Of a stretch of 7,449 bases of DNA, positions 1-5,607 are shown piece by piece. Position numbers and translations under genes: made by a program. The DNA lies in assembly GCA_038199265.1 (NCBI GenBank), contig JBBPZD010000017.1, forward strand, positions 1 to 7,449, in the 5' to 3' direction. Under the pieces are notes generated by a model, which worked only from the letters and a program-made list of their open reading frames with translations, searched no databases and was not told where the DNA came from. This stretch comes from Allobranchiibius sp038199265 (GTDB taxonomy: Bacteria; Actinomycetota; Actinomycetes; Actinomycetales; Dermatophilaceae). Position 1 is the stretch's first letter, and every line of letters begins with the position of its first letter.

Positions 1-1497
1 GCCGTCGCCGGTCTGCTGATGACGGCACGCCGAGGCACAGGCACAGCCCTCACGTTTGCAAGCGTGCTCTCGCTGGCTGTGGTCGGGGCCTTCTCGCCCA
101 TCCTGCTGGTCGGTTCCAGCATCGTGGCCCTGGTGGGCGTTGTTCTGGCGCCCGGCCTCGCGCGGCTGCGACAACTGGCACTGCTCGTCCTGCCGTGGCT
201 GCTGCTCGCGCCCTGGACTCGGGAAGTGCTCACTGGTGATCAACGGTTGGCGCTAGCCGGTCCGGGAGCCCTGGACCCGACACGAGGCACCCTCGCTCGG
301 CCCTGGGAACTGGCGTTGCTGCACCCGGGAGGCCCCGGGTCCTACGCGGTCCTCGCATCGATCCCGGTCGTGGTCCTTGGTCTGCTGGGCTTGCTGCGCG
401 CAGGTCTCGGTCGCGCGGGCGGAGCTCTCATCGCAATTGCAATGCTAGGTCTGGGTGCTGCGATCGCTGCGCCGCATGTCCTGTTGGCGTCGACCGGGCA
501 GGGCGCCGCCACTGCGTGGTCCGGGTCCGCGCTCGACCTTTACGCGGTCGCGTTGCTGGGTGGCGGGCTGGTGGGATTGGCCGGGCTGCACACCGCGTCG
601 TGGCGGCAACCTGGCCGCGGCGCGATCGCGCTGGTCTGCGCTGTGGGGTGCAGCGTCGGCGGATTCGCCGTCTGGACTGCTACGCCCACGGTGTTGTCGG
701 CAGCCTCGCAAGACCTGCCGTCAGTGGTCCAGCGCCAGCTCACCTCGAGCCGTGCCCCCCGGGCGCTGCTGCTGCGCGCCGGTCCCGACGGTTCGGTGAG
801 GTACCGGTTGGTCGGCCGCGAAGCCGGTCTACCGGCCCGTGATCTGGGTCGCCCGTACTCGTCCACCGACGCTCGTACGGCAGCGGCGGTGACAGCACTC
901 ACGACGAGCGCCGGCACCGATAAGTCGCAGCTACTGCGACAGCTCGCGGTCGGGTATGTCGTCGTCCAAGGCCCGGCTGCAGCGCGTAGCGTCGACCGGA
1001 TGCTCGGTGCATCCGGCGGGCTGACCCGACTGGCGAAGAACAACTCGACGACGCTGTGGCGGGTAGAGCCGCCCCCTACTGCGAGCGGTTCGATCCCTGT
1101 CAGCCGAATCACGCTCACCCGGGGTGGTCAGGTGGTGGGCTCACTTGCCTCGAGCGGCCAACACGGCCGCACCATCACCAGGTTGCCGACCGGTCCGGCG
1201 GGGCGCTCTCTCGTTCTCTCCGAAGGGCCGCGGTGGATCGATCGCGGCCGCGTCACCGTGGATGGGCGGCTTCTGTCGCCGTCGTTGGAAGCAGGACAAC
1301 CCTCCTACGCGCTCCCTGCAGGCGGCGGCGTAGTTGCCGTCGACCCCGGCGTGGCCGACCGACGACTGCCATGGCTTCAACTCATCCTGCTGATTCTCTG
1401 CGGCTACCTGGCGGTCCCGTTCGGAGTGCGTCGTCCCCGACCCGTTCAATTGGGCGGTGAGCGGCCAGCCGCGCACCCGCGAAAGGCTGAAGAATGA
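1..1497 (+). CDS. C-terminal part of a large polytopic membrane protein, probable family 2 glycosyltransferase (5' end outside window)
   Basis: The frame is open from base 1, so the ATG at 19 is probably internal and the true start lies upstream. Counting from that ATG, hydrophobic membrane segments lie at about residues 11-48 (one or two helices), 51-67, 109-130, 134-156, 173-192 and 201-221. A soluble, probably extracytoplasmic domain follows (about 222-449). It is rich in Ser, Thr, Gly and Val, with a beta-sandwich-like texture in its second half. A last helix at 450-470 leads to a basic tail. No GT-A catalytic motif is visible; it would be in the missing N-terminal half. The glycosyltransferase call rests on context: actinobacteria often carry a large GT2 membrane protein immediately before DUF5719. 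The stop overlaps the next start (ATGA), so the two are probably co-translated. It could instead be another polytopic envelope protein. The coding call is firm and the function moderate. Confidence 0.7.
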   Translation, partial: AVAGLLMTARRGTGTALTFASVLSLAVVGAFSPILLVGSSIVALVGVVLAPGLARLRQLALLVLPWLLLAPWTREVLTGDQRLALAGPGALDPTRGTLARPWELALLHPGGPGSYAVLASIPVVVLGLLGLLRAGLGRAGGALIAIAMLGLGAAIAAPHVLLASTGQGAATAWSGSALDLYAVALLGGGLVGLAGLHTASWRQPGRGAIALVCAVGCSVGGFAVWTATPTVLSAASQDLPSVVQRQLTSSRAPRALLLRAGPDGSVRYRLVGREAGLPARDLGRPYSSTDARTAAAVTALTTSAGTDKSQLLRQLAVGYVVVQGPAAARSVDRMLGASGGLTRLAKNNSTTLWRVEPPPTASGSIPVSRITLTRGGQVVGSLASSGQHGRTITRLPTGPAGRSLVLSEGPRWIDRGRVTVDGRLLSPSLEAGQPSYALPAGGGVVAVDPGVADRRLPWLQLILLILCGYLAVPFGVRRPRPVQLGGERPAAHPRKAEE

Positions 1498-2984
1498 GAG
1501 CCGGCGGGGTGGTGCGCGTGTCGATCGCGGGTGTGGCGGCAGTGGGGCTGGTCTATGCAGGCTCACGTGCCGACACCCGCATCGACCTGACCCGGCACGC
1601 GGACAGCGCACCTTCGTCGGCGCCGGCCGTCTCTTCAACCCTCACCGACGCCTCGGTCACCTGCCCGGGCCCAGAACGAGGTGGCCTCGCCGGCAGCGCA
1701 GATCCGCAAGCCGCCCAGCAGAAGGCCACCGTGCTCTCGACGAGCGCCCCACGGTCGGTGTTTCCGCCGGGAGTCCGACTCGGCCCTGCCGGTTCCACGA
1801 CGGTTGCGTCCTTACCTGGAATGGGCGGTAGTCCTTCCCCGACCTCGCCGGCCGGTTCCACACGGGGGTCCGTCACCAGCACGGAAGTAACCGGTGATCG
1901 CGCAGTCCGACTCGACTCGACGCAGGCAATGGCACCTGGTAGCACTGCTGCCCAGGTGACCTACGACAGCATTCGATCTGCGCGAGGATTGTCCTATCTG
2001 CAATGCACCGGGCCCGTGCAGGACGCCTGGGTGCTCGCCGGCGGCAACGAGAAGGGTCGCCTGACACGGTTGGTATTGGCGAATCCGGGGGAGTCCCCTG
2101 TCACCGTCGACGTGACTGTCATCGGGAGTTCAGGACGCGATCCCGCCTCTGTCGCCGGGACCGTCCTTCCACCCGGTGAGCGCAGGGTGCTGACCCTCCC
2201 GGCGTTGCGGGCCGGCAAGGACCCTGCGATCCGGGTGACCACGTCCGGCGGCCCGGTTGCTGTCGCCGCGACCGACGTATGGGTCGCGGGCGAATCGAGC
2301 ATCGGCGAGGAGACGACCGGCGCGTCCGCGTCGCCCGACACCACCCAGGTGCTTCCCGTCGTGAATGTCATTTCGGCAGCAGGGCCGGCTCCCGTTGTCA
2401 GAGTTGCCGATCCGGGCAAGGAGGACGCCGTGGTCCGCGTTCGAGCGACGGGGGCCAACGGATCGACCGCGACCGAGCGGGCGTTGGCTGTGCCCGCTGG
2501 CCGAACGGCCTCGGTCGCCCTGGCGGGCCTGACAGCTGGTTCCTACTCTGTACAGGTCATCTCCGATGTTCCCGTCGTGGCGGCTGCGTCGGTCCTTGGC
2601 ACCGCCAGCGGAACGGGTGACATTGCCTGGAGCGCGGGTGTCGTGCCTGTGACGACACTGACCGGCGCAGCCCTCCCTACCCGGCTGACCAGTGCCGCGA
2701 CCCTCGGAGTGGCCACGACCAGGGATACCGCACAGGTCCTGATCAGCACCGTTGACGTAGCCGGAGCGGTGACGTCGACTACGAAGACCATCACGCCGTC
2801 AGCGCCCGTCCTCCAACCGCTGCCTGGCGCTGCGTCGGTATGGGTGACGGTGCGCTCGGGATCGGTACGCACCGCAATCGCCGTGCAGACGAAGGACCGG
2901 GACGGTCCGTTGATCGCGACCACCGCCCTGGCGCCGCTAGCTCTGCGCGCCGAGACTCTCGAGATCACGCCGGCGACCGACTGA
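1494..2984 (+). CDS. DUF5719 family protein, exported or membrane-anchored
   Basis: The protein has 496 residues and unknown function. It starts inside the stop codon of the preceding membrane protein (ATGA). A short N-terminal hydrophobic segment (about residues 7-23, preceded by two arginines) looks like a signal anchor or uncleaved signal peptide. A low-complexity linker rich in Ser, Thr, Ala and Pro runs to about 150. The conserved-looking core starts near 165 with YLQCTGPVQDAWVLAGG and GRLTRLVLANPGESPVTVDV, which resemble the DUF5719 pattern. The remainder is repeated beta-strand-like stretches rich in Val and Thr, as in extracytoplasmic immunoglobulin-like domains. The only two cysteines are C57 and C171. 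The tight coupling suggests it works with the upstream glycosyltransferase-like protein at the cell surface, which is inference. Family assignment is from recalled sequence pattern and synteny. Confidence 0.82.
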   Translation: MRAGGVVRVSIAGVAAVGLVYAGSRADTRIDLTRHADSAPSSAPAVSSTLTDASVTCPGPERGGLAGSADPQAAQQKATVLSTSAPRSVFPPGVRLGPAGSTTVASLPGMGGSPSPTSPAGSTRGSVTSTEVTGDRAVRLDSTQAMAPGSTAAQVTYDSIRSARGLSYLQCTGPVQDAWVLAGGNEKGRLTRLVLANPGESPVTVDVTVIGSSGRDPASVAGTVLPPGERRVLTLPALRAGKDPAIRVTTSGGPVAVAATDVWVAGESSIGEETTGASASPDTTQVLPVVNVISAAGPAPVVRVADPGKEDAVVRVRATGANGSTATERALAVPAGRTASVALAGLTAGSYSVQVISDVPVVAAASVLGTASGTGDIAWSAGVVPVTTLTGAALPTRLTSAATLGVATTRDTAQVLISTVDVAGAVTSTTKTITPSAPVLQPLPGAASVWVTVRSGSVRTAIAVQTKDRDGPLIATTALAPLALRAETLEITPATD

Positions 2985-3040
2985 ACGCTTGCGCCGGTGG
3001 TGTCCGTCAGCTGGCCCACACCCTTTCTGGCCCTGGCGCG

Positions 3041-3069
3041 TCGTCGGGACGAGCTATAGCGTCATGACG
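3041..3069. promoter_or_regulatory. Two tandem palindromes, CGTC-NN-GACG, candidate operators
   Basis: Two perfect palindromes of the same form lie between DUF5719 and the kinase-like gene. The first is TCGTCGGGACGA with half-sites at 3041-3045 and 3048-3052 (core 3042-3051). The second is CGTCATGACG at 3060-3069. The cores start 18 bp apart, and the 8 bp between them are AT-rich with a further palindrome, GCTATAGC, at 3053-3060. A TANNNT element (TAGCGT, 3057-3062) overlaps the second site, so a bound protein could block a promoter for the kinase gene. The repeats are seen directly; the operator role is inferred. Confidence 0.4.
3057..3062 (+). promoter_or_regulatory. Candidate -10 element (TAGCGT) for the cytidylate-kinase-like gene
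   Basis: The hexamer fits the actinobacterial TANNNT consensus and would start a transcript near 3069, with a leader of about 18 nt that holds the ribosome binding site. No convincing -35 is visible at 17-18 bp upstream. TATAGC at 3055-3060 is an alternative. The call is weak because the motif is short. Confidence 0.3.
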
Positions 3070-3072
3070 GTG

Positions 3073-3080
3073 GGAAGGAG
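3073..3080 (+). promoter_or_regulatory. Strong Shine-Dalgarno (GGAAGGAG) that fixes the kinase start
   Basis: GGAAGGAG lies 6 nt before the ATG at 3087. It is the clearest ribosome binding site in the window and contrasts with the leaderless or overlapping starts of the neighbours. It selects 3087 as the start. Confidence 0.8.
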
Positions 3081-3086
3081 ACAACC

Positions 3087-3701
3087 ATGATCATCACTAT
3101 CTCGGCGTCCTACGGGGCCGGGGGAAGCGAACTGGGGCCAAGGATCGCCCAGCAACTGGGCCTGACGTTCATAGACCGCGCTGTCTCTGTCGCCGTTGCG
3201 AAAGAGCTCGGCATCTCGGTCCGGGATGCCGAGGCGATCGAGCAGGACACCCCGAACCGGTTCTGGAACTTCTTCGCTCATATGTCGAGTCTGTCGCCGG
3301 GAATGATTGTTCCAGCGCCGGTCGAGCAGGGCGTGACCGACCGGGATGTCATGCGCGGGACGGAGTCGGAACTACGCAGAGTCGCCGATACTGGGAAAGG
3401 CGTCATTCTCGGGCATGCCGCAGCAGTAGTGCTCGCGGACCACGCTGATGCTCTGCACATCCGGCTCGATGGTCCGCCCGCAGGGCGGGTCAGATCGGCG
3501 ATGCGACAGCACGGGATCGACGAGGCCTCCGCGAAAGCGGCCCAGCAAGAGAACGACAGGATTCGCTCGGGGTACGCGAAACATTTCTACGGAATCGATT
3601 CCTCCAGTGCGCAGCACTACCATCTCGTGCTGGACACCGTCAGGATCGACTGGGATACCGCAGAGCGCATCATCATCGCTGCAGCGACAGGCGCCCCCTG
3701 A
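3087..3701 (+). CDS. Cytidylate-kinase-like family protein (P-loop NMP kinase fold)
   Basis: This 204-residue protein matches the pattern of the cytidylate-kinase-like (Cytidylate_kin2) family. The N-terminal strand and glycine loop, ITISASYGAGGSELG (residues 3-17), replace the classical Walker A; no lysine follows the glycines, as I recall for this family (GSGGREIG type). FIDR at 28-31 matches the F/YD(R/K) element. GVILGHAAAVVLAD (105-118) is the usual IxGRxA strand, but with His110 where arginine is common. The segment from DRIRSGYAKHFYGI (157-170) to HYHLVLDT (177-184) is the lid and C-terminal signature. A phosphotransfer role on a nucleotide or small molecule is inferred from the fold; the substrate is unknown, and it should not be called cmk. 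It stands alone between a candidate operator region and a hairpin, so it is probably monocistronic. The strong Shine-Dalgarno sets the start. Confidence 0.85.
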   Translation: MIITISASYGAGGSELGPRIAQQLGLTFIDRAVSVAVAKELGISVRDAEAIEQDTPNRFWNFFAHMSSLSPGMIVPAPVEQGVTDRDVMRGTESELRRVADTGKGVILGHAAAVVLADHADALHIRLDGPPAGRVRSAMRQHGIDEASAKAAQQENDRIRSGYAKHFYGIDSSSAQHYHLVLDTVRIDWDTAERIIIAAATGAP

Positions 3702-3707
3702 TCCGGG

Positions 3708-3723
3708 ACCGGCTAAAGCCGGT
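3708..3723. terminator. Hairpin between convergent genes, candidate bidirectional terminator
   Basis: A perfect 6-bp stem (ACCGGC/GCCGGT) with a TAAA loop starts 7 nt after the kinase stop and lies 41 nt past the stop of the convergent SDR gene. It has no T-tract on either side, which is common in high-GC actinobacteria, but makes terminator function uncertain. It is the only clear stem-loop in the 62-bp convergent gap. Confidence 0.5.
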
Positions 3724-3763
3724 GTCTGCCGTCGTGAGCGTTCCGGATGGTGCTCGACTGCCT

Positions 3764-4636
3764 CTAGGACGCGCGGCCGGTCCACCACTGGGCGTAGGTG
3801 CGTCCACCTCGGACAGCGCCTTCGCCGGGTAGGTTCGAACCCGTTGCCAGTGCCGTCAGGGCTCGGCCCAGACGTGGGACCCGAATCTGGCGGGGAGTAG
3901 GGCGCCCTGACAGATGAGCGGTCAGAACAGCGAGATCCCGCGCGCTGAGCACCTCGGGCCCGGCAAGTTCCACGGGGAAACCCGCAGGGACATGGCGGGG
4001 CGCCGCGCCTCCCGTGGTCATGTTCTCAAGAATGATGTCCACGAGCCGCTGCGCCACCCACTGCGGGTCGCACGGCGCGAATCTCAGGCCGCGCATTCCG
4101 ATGCCGAACGACCCGACATGCGCTCCGCAGATCCGCTCGACGAACTCGTGGAACTGGGTCGCACGCACGATCGTGAACGGGCGACCAGATTGGCCCACCA
4201 CCGTCTCGGCCTCGGCTTTGACCCGGTAGTACGGCAGCGGACTGTCCCAACATCCCACGATGGACACGTGGACCAGGTGGGCCGTCGGGTTGTGCGCGGA
4301 GAGCGCGTTGCACAGCCGCTCCAGACCGTCGACATCGACTTCCTGCCCCCGGGTGCTGGTCGCGCAGTGAATGACACCGCCGACACCCTCTACCGCATCG
4401 CGCAACCCCACCCCCGTTCGCAGGTCGCCGATGTTGATCTGCGCCGCGGTGGCCGCATTGAATCGGCGGGTGAGCACCCTTACCGGTACCTGCGCATCGA
4501 GTAACTCGTCGACGACGTGGCGCCCGAGCGTGCCGGTGCCGCCGGTGACCAGCACGGGTGAGCGTCCAAGGACGGGCAGGCCGGACAGTAGATCCGGCGC
4601 GGCAGTGGGGTCGGTGGCAGCAGGCACGGCGCTCAA
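3764..4636 (-). CDS. Atypical SDR / NAD(P)-binding oxidoreductase (NmrA-like)
   Basis: This 290-residue protein has a Rossmann fold. After an unusual N-terminal extension of about 26 residues, the dinucleotide motif VTGGTGTLGRHV sits at 30-41. GDLRTGVGLRDAVEGVGGVIHCATS (in two parts: GD at 70-71 after the second half, then VIHCATS at 88-94) fits an atypical SDR. Tyr136 and Lys140 in YYRVK give a YxxxK pair. FTIVRATQFHEF (154-165) is typical of NmrA-like and NDUFA9-like SDRs. A role in reducing or sensing an NAD(P)-linked metabolite is likely; the substrate is unknown. The annotated start is TTG at 4636, overlapping the zincin-family stop (TTGA). A GTG at 4627, preceded by GGGATTGAG, is a good alternative and would remove only three residues. 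It is probably translationally coupled to the zincin-family gene. Confidence 0.87.
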   Translation of the reverse strand: MSAVPAATDPTAAPDLLSGLPVLGRSPVLVTGGTGTLGRHVVDELLDAQVPVRVLTRRFNAATAAQINIGDLRTGVGLRDAVEGVGGVIHCATSTRGQEVDVDGLERLCNALSAHNPTAHLVHVSIVGCWDSPLPYYRVKAEAETVVGQSGRPFTIVRATQFHEFVERICGAHVGSFGIGMRGLRFAPCDPQWVAQRLVDIILENMTTGGAAPRHVPAGFPVELAGPEVLSARDLAVLTAHLSGRPTPRQIRVPRLGRALTALATGSNLPGEGAVRGGRTYAQWWTGRAS

Positions 4637-5106
4637 TCCCGAAGATCGTCCGGGTGAATACCGATGATCGCCGCAACCTGCTCGGCGACGACCTGCTCTA
4701 CAAGGTCGGACAGCTCAGCGGCGCCGAGGGCGCGTGCCTCGATAGGTCGTCGATAGATGACGACCCTGGGCAGATCCCGACCAGTTCCGGTGAAGGTGCG
4801 GCCGAGCGCGACATCTGACTCCCAGGGCGCCGGGTCGTGCCCCGGGACGTCCTCGACCGCGAGCTGGAGCATGTTCAACGGGCGGCCGAGACGATGCTCG
4901 ACCCGTTCCAGTGCGCTGAGCGCGGTCTCGTCGAAATCCTCGGAACGGGTACTCATAGCAGGCACCGGCGGCCAGGCCAGCGGTCCGCGGATTCCCTCCG
5001 TATGTCGGCTGACTCGGGTCAAACGGGACAGGGCTGCCGGACCTGTCCCAGTGCCCCGTTCGGGGGTACTTCGCAGGTCCTTCCACGCGGCGCTGTCGGT
5101 CACCAC
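4633..5106 (-). CDS. Zincin-family (metallopeptidase-like, PF06262-type) protein lacking HExxH
   Basis: The N-terminal pattern RHTEGIRGPLAWPPVPAMST (34-53), then SEDFDETALSALERVEHRLG (55-74) and VVIYRRPIEARA (115-126), fits the actinobacterial metallopeptidase family protein found next to DUF3499 and manB. In catalytic members the C-terminal helix carries HExxHHFGI. Here the equivalent stretch is VVAEQVAAIIGI (139-150). No histidine is present at either metal-ligand position, and the glutamate is at best shifted, so peptidase activity is unlikely. A structural or binding role is more plausible. From memory, the mycobacterial protein at the same locus also lacks the motif, so this may be a property of the subgroup. 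The start is GTG at 5106 or GTG at 5103; the -10 spacing favours 5103. RGPL must lie downstream of the start, which both satisfy. Confidence 0.8.
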   Translation of the reverse strand: MVTDSAAWKDLRSTPERGTGTGPAALSRLTRVSRHTEGIRGPLAWPPVPAMSTRSEDFDETALSALERVEHRLGRPLNMLQLAVEDVPGHDPAPWESDVALGRTFTGTGRDLPRVVIYRRPIEARALGAAELSDLVEQVVAEQVAAIIGIHPDDLRD

Positions 5107-5109
5107 CTG

Positions 5110-5115
5110 ACCCTA
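5110..5115 (-). promoter_or_regulatory. Candidate -10 (TAGGGT) for the zincin-family gene, leaderless
   Basis: Read on the minus strand, TAGGGT is followed by 6 nt and then the GTG at 5103 (3 nt before the GTG at 5106). This is the spacing expected if transcription starts on the start codon. No Shine-Dalgarno is visible ahead of either GTG. No clear -35 is seen. Confidence 0.45.
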
Positions 5116-5144
5116 TCGAGCCGAGCATCGACCTCACCCCCCCG

Positions 5145-5154
5145 CGGCGCGCCG
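5145..5154. promoter_or_regulatory. Perfect 10-bp palindrome CGGCGCGCCG in the divergent promoter region
   Basis: The palindrome sits roughly midway between the two candidate -10 elements (5110-5115 minus, 5181-5186 plus), near -35 to -40 of both. That is a position suited to a shared regulator. A run of seven C (5137-5143) lies beside it. It is simple GC-rich sequence, so chance is a serious alternative. The 86 bp between the divergent starts hold nothing else that I recognise. Confidence 0.2.
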
Positions 5155-5180
5155 GATCGGCCGTTGTCCTACCCCTCGCC

Positions 5181-5186
5181 TATCGT
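5181..5186 (+). promoter_or_regulatory. Candidate -10 (TATCGT) for the DUF3499 gene, leaderless
   Basis: TATCGT fits TANNNT and is followed by exactly 6 nt and then GTG at 5193. No Shine-Dalgarno precedes that GTG, which fits a leaderless message. No recognisable -35 is present at the usual distance. Confidence 0.5.
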
Positions 5187-5192
5187 CGTGGT

Positions 5193-5588
5193 GTGACGCA
5201 ACCCAGTTCTTCCGGCGGCCGAGCCCTCATGCGGACGTGCGACCGCAGCGCATGCCGGGGTCCCGCCGTCGCCACGCTGACCTACGTGCATGCGGACTGC
5301 ACGATCGTCCTGGGCCCGCTGGCGACCTACGCCGAACCGCACTCCTATGACCTGTGTGCTGCTCACACCACCCGATTCACCGCGCCGCGCGGCTGGGACG
5401 TGGTGCGACTGGCCGTCGACCTCGAGCCGCCGACGCCCTTCGGCGATGACCTGACTGCCTTGGCGGACGCCGTCCGGGAGGCAGGCCGGCGCGCGCCCGT
5501 GCGCCCGCAGCCGGAAACATCGACCAGATCCCGGGAGGCTTTCGACACGGTCGAGCCGCCACGCCTACGCATCCTTCCGCGGGTGTGA
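5193..5588 (+). CDS. DUF3499 family protein, possible zinc-binding
   Basis: The 131-residue protein has unknown function and is conserved next to manB in actinobacteria. The core reads RTCDRSACRGPAVATLTYVH (14-33), GPLATYAEPHSYDLCAAH (41-58) and TAPRGWDVVRL (63-73), matching the DUF3499 pattern that I recall. Cys16, Cys21, Cys55 and His58 are arranged like ligands of a small zinc ribbon; Cys36 is extra. The C-terminal third (from about 78) is Pro- and Arg-rich and likely disordered. The GTG start at 5193 is chosen for its leaderless promoter geometry. An internal ATG (residue 13) just before the conserved region is an alternative. It precedes manB by only 19 bp, but manB appears to have its own -10. 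Cytoplasmic location is inferred from the absence of a signal peptide. Confidence 0.85.
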   Translation: MTQPSSSGGRALMRTCDRSACRGPAVATLTYVHADCTIVLGPLATYAEPHSYDLCAAHTTRFTAPRGWDVVRLAVDLEPPTPFGDDLTALADAVREAGRRAPVRPQPETSTRSREAFDTVEPPRLRILPRV

Positions 5589-5595
5589 GGGCCGT

Positions 5596-5601
5596 TAAAC
5601 T
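5596..5601 (+). promoter_or_regulatory. Candidate -10 (TAAACT) for manB, leaderless
   Basis: TAAACT lies in the 19-bp gap after the DUF3499 stop and is followed by 6 nt and the GTG of manB at 5608. No Shine-Dalgarno is present. This suggests that manB has its own leaderless transcript, in addition to any read-through from DUF3499. Confidence 0.5.
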
Positions 5602-5607
5602 TCGCCC

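Noticed and set aside
540..1118. 192-codon minus-strand frame opposite the membrane protein gene
   Set aside because: It is antisense to a coherent membrane-segment pattern. The product is low-complexity, and no promoter or ribosome binding site is seen.
2999..3022. Possible terminator stem GGTGT/ACACC after DUF5719
   Set aside because: The stem is only 5 bp with a 14-nt loop, and just a short CTTT follows, so it is too weak to call.
3087..3701. Assignment of the kinase-like gene as the essential cytidylate kinase cmk
   Set aside because: The glycine loop and C-terminal signature fit the cytidylate-kinase-like family, not Cmk, and the usual cmk neighbours are absent.
3914..4504. 196-codon plus-strand frame opposite the SDR gene
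   Set aside because: It is antisense to a gene with clear Rossmann motifs. The translation is rich in Arg and His, with no domain or ribosome binding site.
5137..5143. Run of seven C in the divergent promoter region as a phase-variation tract
   Set aside because: The run is short, lies upstream of the candidate -10 elements of both genes, and has no coding consequence. Chance in high-GC DNA explains it.
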